Below are positions 56,428-64,000 of a stretch of 64,000 nt of DNA, piece after piece (positions within the stretch are counted from its first letter, which is position 1; each line of letters starts with the position of its first letter). Source of the stretch: Dehalococcoidia bacterium. GTDB lineage: Bacteria > Chloroflexota > Dehalococcoidia > Lucifugimonadales > Australimonadaceae. A model generated the notes under the pieces. That model had not been told where the DNA came from and did no database searches. It worked only from the letters and a program-made list of their open reading frames with translations. The position numbers and the translations under genes were made by a program. Location of the stretch: contig JAJEFD010000006.1 of assembly GCA_022820645.1 (NCBI GenBank), positions 172,186 to 236,185 of the forward strand. Reading direction: 5' to 3'.

Positions 56428-58494
56428 CTATACCGTGATCTCGAGGTTGGAGTAGCCGTCGACCTCGACCGTCTGCCCCGCGTGCACGACGACGGTCGTG
56501 TTCGGCGACTCGACGATCAGCGGGCCGTCCAGCCTCGCTCCGGGCGCGAGGTCGGCGAGCGCAAACACGGGAGTCGCGGTGGGCTGCTCGTCGAAGTAGA
56601 CGTCACGGGTCGTTGTGGGCACAGGAACAGAGCCTCCCCCCTGGGCGCTGCGGGTGAGGGCATGAGCGGCGGCGGGGAGCGTCGAAACGAGGTGGAAGGT
56701 CACGATCTCGGTCGGAGACCCGACGACCGCGCTCCCCTTGCCGAATGCCTGCTCGTAGCTCGCAAAGAACCGTGCAACGAGACTTTCTGCAGTGTCCTCC
56801 GGCGACAGCGGCACGCGTATCTCGTGCACCTGGTGGCGGAAGCGCATGTCTACGAAACGCTGGTAGGCAGCGTCAGCGGGATCCAGCGCGGCAGCTTGCC
56901 AGTCAGCCCGCATCGACGCCTCCATGGCAACGCACGTCTCCCGTATGGCCTCGGTACGATACGGCTCCCGCATCGGTGCGGCCCTGGTCTGGTGACGGCG
57001 GAATTCCCCGGTGGCGATGCCGAACGCCGACTGCACCGGCGCGTAGAGCGGCACGTAGACCCTGGAGACGCCGAGCTGACGCGCGTAGGCGCCCACGTGG
57101 ACCGGCCCGGCTCCTCCGTACGCGAACAGGACGAATTCGCGAGGGTCGTATCCCGTCGAGATGGTCATCGTCCGCAGCAGGTCGGCCATACGCGCGTCTA
57201 CGATATCGACGATGCCGAGCGCGGCGCGTACCGGGTCCATGCCAAGGGGACGGGCGACGCGCTCGGTGATGGCGGCGAGTGCCGCTTCCCGGTCCAGGGT
57301 GCGCCTGCCGCTCCAGAACGAGCCGGGGCCGATCCGCCCGAGCACGACGTTCGCATCGGTGACGGTCGGCTCGGTCCCTCCGGCGCCATAGCAGACCGGG
57401 CCGGGAGTGGACCCGGCGCTATGTGGGCCGACGTGCAGTTCCCCGAACCCGTCCACGGCGGCGATGCTGCCGCCTCCTGCCCCTATCGACGTGACCTCGA
57501 CGGTGGGCACACGCAGCCGGTGACGCTCGACGACGCTCTCTGCGGAGAAGCGCGGCTGGCCGTCAACGATGAGGCCGACGTCAAAGCTGGTTCCACCCAT
57601 GTCCGTGCAGATAGCGTTCTGCACGCCGAGGGCTGCAGCGAGACGCTGCACTCCCACGACGCCCCCGACCGGGCCCGCCGCCAGACCCGTAACCGGTCTA
57701 CGCCGTAGTTCCTCGCTGGCAGCGAGCCCCCCGTTGGACTGCATCAGCAGCAGCGGCTGGCGCAGGCCGTGTTCACGCAGCCGTGCATCCATCTCGGCGA
57801 AGTCCCGTTCGGCGCCGGGGGCGAGGTAGGCGTTCATCAGCGTCGTGTTCGCGCGCTCGAACTCGCCCAGCGTCGGCGCGATGTCGCCGGAGAGGTTGAC
57901 CGGCAGGCCGGGCGCCACCTGCCCTATCAGCTCCCGCGCCCGCAACTCGTGCAGGGGGTTGAGGAACGACCAGAGGAACATCACCGCGATAGAGTCCACG
58001 CCCATGCCGAGAAGCTCATCGACTGCCCGCAGCAGCCCCTCCTCGTCGAGCGGTGTCACGACCGCGCCCGATGAGTCGACGCGCTCCGAGACGCCGCGCA
58101 CCCCGCCCTCCACGAACAGCGGTGCGGGTTTGTTCCAGGCGGCCACGTCGTAGTGCAATTGCTCCGGCAGTCCTTCGGAGCGTGACAGGACGCGGCCTAT
58201 CCGGACAGCATCCTCGTGGCCCTGCGTGGTGATGAAACCGACCCTGGCCCCGCGCCTCGACACGACCCGGTTGATGAGGCTCGTCGTACCCAGCGCAAAC
58301 ACGCTCGCCTCCTCAAGCACGGCATCGACGTCCGTGCCCAGCCGGTCACAAACGTTCGCGAGCGCCGCAACAATGCCCTCCGCGAGGTTGGAGGGCGTCG
58401 TGAATGCCTTGTCCATCCAGACCCGCCCCTCGTCGTCCACGACCACGCAATCGGTGAACGTGCCCCCCACGTCTATGCCGACAACGCTCCCCAC
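56428..58494 (-). CDS. hyuA: Hydantoinase A/oxoprolinase family protein
   Basis: A 688-residue ATP-binding subunit. It begins VVGIDVGGTFTDCVVVDDEG (hexokinase-like phosphate loop), then FALGTTSLINRVVSRRGARVG, and shows LMQSNGGLAASEELRRRPV, TDMGGTSFDVGLIVDG and GAGGGSIAAVDGFGELHVGP, all typical. The start is GTG 58494, 8 bases after the isochorismatase-like gene. Together with HyuB it opens amide rings or acts as a carboxylase. The neighbouring ring-oxygenase genes make a carboxylase role for a ketone worth considering. Confidence 0.9.
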   Translation of the reverse strand: MGSVVGIDVGGTFTDCVVVDDEGRVWMDKAFTTPSNLAEGIVAALANVCDRLGTDVDAVLEEASVFALGTTSLINRVVSRRGARVGFITTQGHEDAVRIGRVLSRSEGLPEQLHYDVAAWNKPAPLFVEGGVRGVSERVDSSGAVVTPLDEEGLLRAVDELLGMGVDSIAVMFLWSFLNPLHELRARELIGQVAPGLPVNLSGDIAPTLGEFERANTTLMNAYLAPGAERDFAEMDARLREHGLRQPLLLMQSNGGLAASEELRRRPVTGLAAGPVGGVVGVQRLAAALGVQNAICTDMGGTSFDVGLIVDGQPRFSAESVVERHRLRVPTVEVTSIGAGGGSIAAVDGFGELHVGPHSAGSTPGPVCYGAGGTEPTVTDANVVLGRIGPGSFWSGRRTLDREAALAAITERVARPLGMDPVRAALGIVDIVDARMADLLRTMTISTGYDPREFVLFAYGGAGPVHVGAYARQLGVSRVYVPLYAPVQSAFGIATGEFRRHQTRAAPMREPYRTEAIRETCVAMEASMRADWQAAALDPADAAYQRFVDMRFRHQVHEIRVPLSPEDTAESLVARFFASYEQAFGKGSAVVGSPTEIVTFHLVSTLPAAAHALTRSAQGGGSVPVPTTTRDVYFDEQPTATPVFALADLAPGARLDGPLIVESPNTTVVVHAGQTVEVDGYSNLEITV

Positions 58495-58501
58495 GAGGCC
58501 G

Positions 58502-59155
58502 CTACCCGCCCCAAACGGCGAGGACGTCGTCGAGCGCCACGAGGTCGGGCGCCAGCAGCGTCATCGCAGCCTCGTGCTGCGCCGCGTTCATCCCGGCCAC
58601 GCATTCGCGGGGTATGACGGTGAAGTAGTCGAGCGTGAGCGCGAACCGGGCGGTCGTCAGGATGCCGGAGTGACTGGCAACGCCGGTCAGCACGAGCGTC
58701 CGCGCCCAGAACGAGCGCAGGAGCTTGTCCAGCGGTGTGCCCTGGAACGCACTGAATGCGTACTTGTCTACCTCGGCGTCACCCGGCTGAGGCGCGAGTT
58801 CGTCGACGACGGCATGCCCCCAACTGCCCAGGACGACGTTCGGCTCGGCCCCGCGTTGTCCGTTGGCGAGCAGGTGCCGCAGGTGTACAGGCGACTCGTC
58901 AGAGGCATCCGGCAGGTGACTTGCCCTCGTGTAGATGACCCGTACGCCTGCAGTGCGGGCCGCCTGGGCCAGTACCCCGATGCGCTCGACAGCCTGCCGC
59001 GTGGAAGCCGCAAGCGATTCGTCGAACTTCGAGAAGAGCTTCCCACCCGGCGCGCAGTAGTCGTTCTGCACGTCGTGGATGAGCAGGCACGTCCACGCGG
59101 GATCGACCAGTTCGGTGAGCGTTTCGGGTATCTGCTTGCCGCCGACGTTCAGCAT
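58502..59155 (-). CDS. Isochorismatase-fold hydrolase lacking the catalytic Cys
   Basis: A 217-residue isochorismatase-like protein. The catalytic Asp is visible in CLLIHDVQNDYC, and the Lys in VDKYAFSAFQGT. The third member is not: where cysteine hydrolases have TGVATHxC, this protein reads TGVASHSGILTTAR, placing Gly at the Cys position. EntB and PhzD, the true isochorismatases, also carry Gly here, so it may not be a nicotinamidase or carbamoylsarcosine-type amidase. Start ATG 59155 overlaps the end of the SDR gene region (stop at 59157) by none but one base. Confidence 0.8.
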   Translation of the reverse strand: MLNVGGKQIPETLTELVDPAWTCLLIHDVQNDYCAPGGKLFSKFDESLAASTRQAVERIGVLAQAARTAGVRVIYTRASHLPDASDESPVHLRHLLANGQRGAEPNVVLGSWGHAVVDELAPQPGDAEVDKYAFSAFQGTPLDKLLRSFWARTLVLTGVASHSGILTTARFALTLDYFTVIPRECVAGMNAAQHEAAMTLLAPDLVALDDVLAVWGG

Positions 59156-59156
59156 C

Positions 59157-59894
59157 TCAGCGTCCCGGCCTAGTCCGGCCTGCCGTCGCGCCGCCGTCCA
59201 GCACGATGACCGCACCGTTGAGATATGACGCCTCATCCGAGGCGAGGTACGAGACGAACGACGCCACGTCGTGGGGCGTGCCAGCCCGCCCCACGGGTAT
59301 GTGGGAGGAAGAGATGCTGCCACTGCCGTCCCGGTCGATCGACCCCGGAGCGATGCAGTTCACGCGGATGCCGAACTGCCCGAACTCCATCGCGAGCACC
59401 TTCGTCAGCGTAGCGAGCGCAGCCTTGGACGCGGCGTAGGCGCCGCCTTCCACGTAGGGAGCGACGCCGCTTATGGAGCCGATGTTGACGATGACGCCGC
59501 CTCCCTGTTCCCGCATCGCGGGCAGCGCGGCACGAGCGCCAAGCAGCGCAGCGTCGACGTTCACCCGGAACGACTCCTGCCAGTCGGCGAGGGAGATGTC
59601 GGCAAGGGGCGCGATATGGCGGACGCCCGCGTTATTGCAAAGAAGGTCGATGCGTCCGAAGTGCACGAGCGCCTCGTCCATGACCTCGCGGACCTGTTCC
59701 TCGACGGTCATATCCGCTTGCATGACGTGCACTGGCCGTCCTTCGAGCAGGCGTCGCACGGCATCGCAGGCATCGGGGTTGCGGTCGGCAGCGAGGACGT
59801 TCATTCCGTCATCAAGGAGCTGCCGCACGATGCCCAGCCCTATCCCCGCCGCGCCCCCGGTGACGATGGCGGCGCGTGGACGCTCAGCCGCCAC
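59157..59894 (-). CDS. SDR family oxidoreductase
   Basis: A 245-residue classical SDR. Cofactor motif TGGAAGIGLG (residues 12-21), NNAGVRH near 90, SISGVAPY with the Ser, and YAASKAAL with the Tyr/Lys. The acidic residue after strand 2 is in AADRNPDA, suggesting NAD preference. The C-terminal LNGAVIVLDGG is usual. The start is GTG 59894 (MAAERPRAAI), 6 bases after the previous gene. It lies in a minus-strand run of six genes that begin with the HDO at 60653, probably an operon for one substrate. Confidence 0.9.
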   Translation of the reverse strand: MAAERPRAAIVTGGAAGIGLGIVRQLLDDGMNVLAADRNPDACDAVRRLLEGRPVHVMQADMTVEEQVREVMDEALVHFGRIDLLCNNAGVRHIAPLADISLADWQESFRVNVDAALLGARAALPAMREQGGGVIVNIGSISGVAPYVEGGAYAASKAALATLTKVLAMEFGQFGIRVNCIAPGSIDRDGSGSISSSHIPVGRAGTPHDVASFVSYLASDEASYLNGAVIVLDGGATAGRTRPGR

Positions 59895-59900
59895 GGCGGC

Positions 59901-60653
59901 CTACCGCCTCACGCTGGCGGGGTCGACGCCGGACGCGATGAGCGCGTCACGGCCGATCTGGTCGAAATGGAACCAGCGTATCTGCATCGTCTCGCGGAGC
60001 AGGTCCAGCACCCTCTCCTGCTTGGAGGCGTCGTCGGCGTACTTCGCCAGTATCTTGAGCGTCATGTCGCCGTGTCCGCCCTCCGGGAAGTCGGCCTTCT
60101 CGCCCGCCGACCAGTGAGACAGCGCCTCGTCCGGCAGGCCCAGCGGCTCCCAGACCTTGCGGTTGAGCGAGGCGATGTTGCCCAGTCTCGCTACCGCCGG
60201 ACCGCGCGCTGCCTCCAGCCCGGCGACGGCAGCGAATGCCTCCAGCCACGGCCATGCCCGGCTGGCGCGCTCCCAGTACGCCAGCGCCATCTTTGTGTAC
60301 GGACGCCCCTTGTAGGCGTACACGTAGTCTCGCTCGAACCCCAGCGCGACGGAGAAGTCCACCATGCTCTCGTAGTGGCCCGTGTCGATCGTCGGGTCGG
60401 TCACTTCCTCGACGTACATGTTCTCGATCATGTACTGCCGCACGTCGAGCGCAGGGCAATTGCCGATGATGCTGCCGAACCAGCGGGGAAACTCGTCGGC
60501 AAAGACGGTGTGCTCCAGCGCGAAGACGGCTGCGCCCTCGCGACACATGTGGTTCTGCAGCCACAGGTCGAAGGAGTTGTGCTCCTTCCACCGCGTCTCC
60601 CAGATGAGACGCGCCATCTGGTCCTCGAACTGTTCCGGCGACGCTAGCGCCAT
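59901..60653 (-). CDS. Heme-oxygenase-like (PqqC/TenA fold) iron-containing oxidase
   Basis: A 250-residue all-helical protein of the HDO/iron-containing redox enzyme type. Candidate metal ligands are Glu47/His48 (FALEHTVFADEFPRW), the MIENMYVEEVTDP helix, HYES at 93-96 and the late RWFHFDQIGRDAL helix, giving the E...E...H and H...D pattern of di-iron HDOs. Known relatives oxidise amino acids or cleave fatty acids. ATG 60653 has GAGG upstream. It shares the strand and close spacing of the SDR and HyuAB genes. Confidence 0.75.
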   Translation of the reverse strand: MALASPEQFEDQMARLIWETRWKEHNSFDLWLQNHMCREGAAVFALEHTVFADEFPRWFGSIIGNCPALDVRQYMIENMYVEEVTDPTIDTGHYESMVDFSVALGFERDYVYAYKGRPYTKMALAYWERASRAWPWLEAFAAVAGLEAARGPAVARLGNIASLNRKVWEPLGLPDEALSHWSAGEKADFPEGGHGDMTLKILAKYADDASKQERVLDLLRETMQIRWFHFDQIGRDALIASGVDPASVRR

Positions 60654-60709
60654 ACGCCTCACTCCGGGTCGAGTCTCGCCTGTCGGCGCGGCGGATTCTA
60701 GCAGCGCAC

Positions 60710-61996
60710 TCAGCTCGGCGCAGCGTCCTGCCGCCAGATGGAGGTCCAGTCCTCGGTCTTCGGAACGACCGCTTCATAGACGCGCAGGTGTTCCATCCGG
60801 TTGTGCGCAGGATCGCGTACGACGTGTGGAGCCTCTCCGCCTTCCTCTACATCGCGGATGGCCCGGAGCAGCAGACGCCGTGATAGTGCGACGGGCTTAT
60901 CCGCATAGCCGAGGTGCTCGACAGTCCTGTCCTGGATGTCCCCCTGCGCCTCGACGGCGAACTTGTCCTGCAACGCGAAGCTCGCCCCCATGCCGAGGAA
61001 CGTCGTCCGCTTCATCTCGTCACGGTCCTGGCGGTAGCGGTTGGATCGGTCGCGCACGTGGGCGTAGCCCGGCCCCATGTCGGCCAGAATGACGGGCCCG
61101 ATACGCTCCTTCGCGAGTGGTGCCTTCGGCGACACGAGCAGCATGTACTTCCAGTGGTGGGTATCGTCGATAGGCACCTGCCAGTTCACTCCATAGAACC
61201 CCACGCCTACAGCGGTCCCGATCGGCGCGCCGGTGATGTCTGGCGGGCGAAGCGCCGGAAACGCGACGGCAGCGGGGTAGACGTAGTTGGTGATGCGCAC
61301 GTAATCGTGCTCGCCGTCGAGGTCGCGCCCGGAGTAGATGCGGATGCCGTAGTCCGTCTCCTCGACCTCAATGCGGGGCGCGACGTCGATACCTTTCGCG
61401 TCCCACCGGACCCCGGTATCGGCAACCTCATCGGGGAGCACGTAGTGGAGGGTGGCGAGGTGTTGGGGGTCGATGTTCCCTTCGTGCCCGTGCAGGTAGT
61501 TGCACTCATGGTAGAACTTGGTGACGAGAACGTTCTCCTCAGGCAGCCCCAGGCACTCGTAGTCAGGCAGCTCGGGAGGCTCCCCAGGCCCCATATAAGC
61601 GAAGACCAGCCCTCCGCGCTCGGTGCATGGGTAGGAGCGTTGCCGCACCTTCCCTGAGAACTTGCTCCATTCCGGTTCGCCCGGCTGGTCGAGGCAGTTC
61701 CCATAGATGTCGAACAGCCACCCGTGGTAGACGCAGCGGAGACCCCCGTCTTCGATACGTCCATAGCTCAGATCGGTGCCGCGGTGAGGACAACGAAGAC
61801 CCAGCAGCCCCAGGCGTCCGAACTCGTCGCGGAAGAGCGTCAGGTCTTCCCCCAGGACCCGCAGCGCGAGCGGCGGCCCGTCCTCGACCGTCTCCTCCGA
61901 TAGCGCCACCGGCTGCCAGTAACGCCGGAGCAGGTTCCCTGCGGGCGTCCCCGGTCCTGTCCGCGTCAGCAGATCGTTGTCTTCCTGAGAAAGCAT
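60710..61996 (-). CDS. Rieske-type ring-hydroxylating oxygenase, single-subunit type
   Basis: A 428-residue phthalate-dioxygenase-like enzyme with the signature TRTGPGTPAGNLLRRYW. Rieske ligands are in LRCPHRGTDLSYG and LRCVYHGWLFD, and the iron motif is GNIDPQHLATLHY (Asp-x2-His-x4-His). AGGAGG precedes ATG 61996. It is 56 bases upstream of the HDO and probably starts the operon down to 54352. It diverges from the UbiD decarboxylase gene at 62224. The enzyme needs an external reductase. Confidence 0.9.
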   Translation of the reverse strand: MLSQEDNDLLTRTGPGTPAGNLLRRYWQPVALSEETVEDGPPLALRVLGEDLTLFRDEFGRLGLLGLRCPHRGTDLSYGRIEDGGLRCVYHGWLFDIYGNCLDQPGEPEWSKFSGKVRQRSYPCTERGGLVFAYMGPGEPPELPDYECLGLPEENVLVTKFYHECNYLHGHEGNIDPQHLATLHYVLPDEVADTGVRWDAKGIDVAPRIEVEETDYGIRIYSGRDLDGEHDYVRITNYVYPAAVAFPALRPPDITGAPIGTAVGVGFYGVNWQVPIDDTHHWKYMLLVSPKAPLAKERIGPVILADMGPGYAHVRDRSNRYRQDRDEMKRTTFLGMGASFALQDKFAVEAQGDIQDRTVEHLGYADKPVALSRRLLLRAIRDVEEGGEAPHVVRDPAHNRMEHLRVYEAVVPKTEDWTSIWRQDAAPS

Positions 61997-62223
61997 CGAA
62001 CGCCTCCTGTGAGAAGGTCTTACCGGCAGAGTCTATTCCATTCCTCACGCCTCGATAGCCGTGGTATCCCTGAACTAAGGAAACGTTGGGCATCATAGTC
62101 TTCCTGAACAAGAGTCCTTCACTTCTACGCCGATGCTTGACGTTTCTCGTAGTCAAGTGTACCGTCGCCGCGCAGAAACCTTCCAAAGAGCCCGGTCTAA
62201 CTCGGCCATTTCAAGGAGCGCGG

Positions 62224-63651
62224 ATGGCAACACGGAACAGACAGGTCGGCTACAAGGACCTGCGGGAGTACATGGACCTCCTCGAACAGAAGGGGTTGCT
62301 GGTACACGTGACGGCGCCGGTCGACCTGAAGCATGAGGTCGGAGCCATCCTCACCCGCTCACTGGAGCGGAAGGGCCCCGCGATCGTCTTCGACAACATC
62401 AAGGGCTACGAGGGCAAGCCGCTCGTGAGCAACATCATCTCTACCGTCGACCAACTCGCCATCGCCTTCAACTGCGAGCCGGAGCCGGACACGATGTACG
62501 CGATCATCGTCGACGGCCACAACAACCGCATCTCCTCCGTCAACGTCGAGAGCGGGCCCTGCAAGGAAGTGATCGCCACCGGCGACGATATCGACCTCTA
62601 CGAGATGCCCACTCCCTACTGGCACGAACTGGACGGGGGGCAGTACATCGGCACGGCTGCAGGCGTGGTTACGCGTGACCCCGACACGGGCATCATCAAC
62701 ATGGGCACCTACCGTGCCATGATCGTGGACAGGAATCACCTGACCATCTCCGGGCAACTCCGGAACCACGTCATGAGGAACGACGCCCAGGGCAAACCCA
62801 CTCCTGTCGCCATAGCGGTCGGCATGGACCCGCTGCTCTGCCTCGCCTCAGGCAGTCCGGTTCCCGTGGACGAGAACGGGCACATGGAGTACGAGGCTGC
62901 CGGCGCGTGGCGCGGCGCTCCTACGGAGCTCATCCGTTGCGAGACGAACGACCTGATGGTGCCGGCGCAGTCGGAGTACATCATCGAGGGCGAGATTCCG
63001 GCCAACACCACCCACGTGGAGGGCCCGCACGGCGAAGCCGGGGGATTCTACGGCCAGAACCTCGAGGCATCGTTGATGACGGTCCACTGCATCACGCACC
63101 GGCAGAACCCGATCAACTACGGCGTGATATGCCTCCTGGAAGAGGACTATCCACGCTGGCTCTTCCGATCCGGCTCCTTCGAGGCCCGCATCAAGAACGA
63201 GAGCGGGCTGACCAGCATCAGGCACGCCTACTTCCCGGAGATCGGCGGGCGCAGTTGGGGGGCCGCCATCATCGCGGCGGAGATCACCGACCCCGAGGAG
63301 CCCCTGCGCATCATCGATGCTGCCTGGAAGATCACTCCTAACCGATGGGTGATCGTCGTCGATGAAGACTGCGATATACGGAACTGGAACGACGTGACCT
63401 GGCGGATAGTAACCAACGTCCGCTGGGAGCAGGACTTCGTCAAGGGCAAGGCTTACCACCCGAACCTGGGACAGACCCAGGGCCGGCGGGGACGGAATAT
63501 CGAGTACGACATCGACTCCGACATCCCCGACCCAACGGGCATCAACGCCTCATTCAAGTTCAAGTTCGACAGTCTGCCGCCTATCAATAAGTCGAGCCGG
63601 GAGTACATGGCACAGATCGCGGCCCGCTGGCAGGAGCTTGGCCTGCCGTAA
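62224..63651 (+). CDS. UbiD family decarboxylase
   Basis: A 475-residue prFMN-dependent decarboxylase. Visible family features are the N-terminal DLREYMDLLEQKGLLVHV, ILTRSLERKGPAIVFDNIKG, TAAGVVTRDPDTGIINMGTYR, the catalytic region IEGEIPANTTHVEGPHGEAGGFYG and ALD-like VVDEDCDIRNWNDVTWRIVTN. It has the full UbiD length and the Arg/Glu positions expected for the ERE motif (R in IRCET region and the two Glu of EGEIP/EGPHGE). The prFMN synthase UbiX is not in the window. AAGGAG precedes ATG 62224. Confidence 0.85.
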   Translation: MATRNRQVGYKDLREYMDLLEQKGLLVHVTAPVDLKHEVGAILTRSLERKGPAIVFDNIKGYEGKPLVSNIISTVDQLAIAFNCEPEPDTMYAIIVDGHNNRISSVNVESGPCKEVIATGDDIDLYEMPTPYWHELDGGQYIGTAAGVVTRDPDTGIINMGTYRAMIVDRNHLTISGQLRNHVMRNDAQGKPTPVAIAVGMDPLLCLASGSPVPVDENGHMEYEAAGAWRGAPTELIRCETNDLMVPAQSEYIIEGEIPANTTHVEGPHGEAGGFYGQNLEASLMTVHCITHRQNPINYGVICLLEEDYPRWLFRSGSFEARIKNESGLTSIRHAYFPEIGGRSWGAAIIAAEITDPEEPLRIIDAAWKITPNRWVIVVDEDCDIRNWNDVTWRIVTNVRWEQDFVKGKAYHPNLGQTQGRRGRNIEYDIDSDIPDPTGINASFKFKFDSLPPINKSSREYMAQIAARWQELGLP

Positions 63652-63719
63652 GCGGTCGCCTGAGAAAACCGCGGTGCGTCTCAGGGACGCGCCCAATCCG
63701 AATCAAGGGAGGATCCGTG

Positions 63720-64000
63720 ATGAAATGGACCAGACTGAGCATGGTATTGATAGCGGGCATCGCGGGTGCGCTGCTGCTCGTGGCGTGCGGGGCCGACCCC
63801 ACGCCCACACCCACGCCGCCACCGCCTCCAACTGCGACGCCAACTCCGGTGCCGGTGGCCCAGCCCACCGAAGCGCCTGCGCCTGACCCGACGGCGACGC
63901 CGACGCCTGACGCCATGGCGGCGATCGAGGCGGAGAAGGCGGAGTTGATCGCGGCGGCCCAGGAAGAGGGCGAACTTCAGGCATTCTTCTGCTGCGACCT
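63720..64000 (+). CDS. Extracellular solute-binding lipoprotein, N-terminal part (runs off the right edge)
   Basis: The first 93 residues of a secreted receptor. It has a signal peptide with lipobox LLVACGAD (Cys near residue 23), a TPTPTPPPPPTATPT linker of about 45 residues, and then the start of the mature domain (EKAELIAAAQEEGELQAF). The AAxxEGEL start is common in iron or putrescine-type (family 1) ABC binding proteins. AAGGGAGG precedes ATG 63720. The rest is outside the window. It follows the UbiD gene with a 68-base gap. Confidence 0.7.
   Translation, partial: MKWTRLSMVLIAGIAGALLLVACGADPTPTPTPPPPPTATPTPVPVAQPTEAPAPDPTATPTPDAMAAIEAEKAELIAAAQEEGELQAFFCCD

Noticed and set aside
1..64000. 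tRNA, rRNA or self-splicing intron genes in the intergenic gaps
   Set aside because: All gaps are short and I found no cloverleaf with CCA-type end or rRNA-like sequence; a tRNA scan would be decisive.

Overview
The window is one GC-rich, gene-dense stretch of about 65 genes with no rRNA, tRNA, CRISPR array or complete insertion sequence that I can see. It looks like an uncultured Chloroflexota bacterium of the Dehalococcoidia/SAR202 type. This is inferred from three things. Every secreted lipoprotein carries a long Thr-Pro rich linker after the lipobox. Rieske oxygenases, amidohydrolase-fold enzymes, SDRs and CoA transferases are heavily duplicated. Tripartite tricarboxylate (TTT) uptake systems are present. 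No marker gene settles the taxonomy.

Layout. 1-2024: minus-strand gentisate-type ring-cleavage operon (NIPSNAP protein, FAH-family hydrolase, cut-off gentisate dioxygenase). 2273-5266: small zinc-ribbon protein, a tandem pair of near-identical SDRs and an amidohydrolase. 5370-10405: TTT uptake operon (TctC, TctA, TctB) with a good promoter and a TGTGAA operator candidate, followed by a Rieske oxygenase. 10500-18987: MFS transporters, acyl-CoA dehydrogenase plus CaiB/BaiF CoA transferase, cyclopropane fatty acid synthase, two amidohydrolases. 19097-25001: MBL hydrolase, Phd/VapC toxin-antitoxin pair with a palindromic operator, aspartic protease pair, dienelactone hydrolases, luciferase-like oxidoreductase, universal stress protein. 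25055-34686: three Rieske oxygenases (two single-subunit, one alpha/beta), dienelactone hydrolase, SDR, LOG-family protein, amidohydrolase. 34250-37470: repeat-bordered, visibly less GC-rich island with a HicB-like/membrane/TIR operon and two small unknown genes. 37472-44754: lipoprotein, amidohydrolase, transglutaminase, queuosine precursor transporter, GNAT, and a second TTT system whose TctA and TctB are fused. 44829-49226: second alpha/beta Rieske oxygenase with divergent Rieske ferredoxin, aldo/keto reductase, amidohydrolase. 49285-54355: peptide-type ABC binding protein, RidA, SagB-like double nitroreductase, BNR-repeat protein. 54352-64000: hydantoinase/oxoprolinase A and B, isochorismatase-fold protein, SDR, heme-oxygenase-like oxidase, Rieske oxygenase, UbiD decarboxylase, and a cut-off binding lipoprotein.

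Together the genes describe a scavenger of oxidised or aromatic organic acids. TTT and ABC binding proteins capture substrates. Rieske oxygenases and a prFMN decarboxylase activate rings. Gentisate dioxygenase, FAH and dienelactone hydrolases open and cleave them. SDRs, CoA transferase and acyl-CoA dehydrogenase feed central metabolism. Substrates are not readable from sequence. The item most worth following up is the three-gene operon at 35013-36230: a HicB-like antitoxin, a three-helix membrane protein and a ThsB-like TIR protein, which may be an undescribed anti-phage module.
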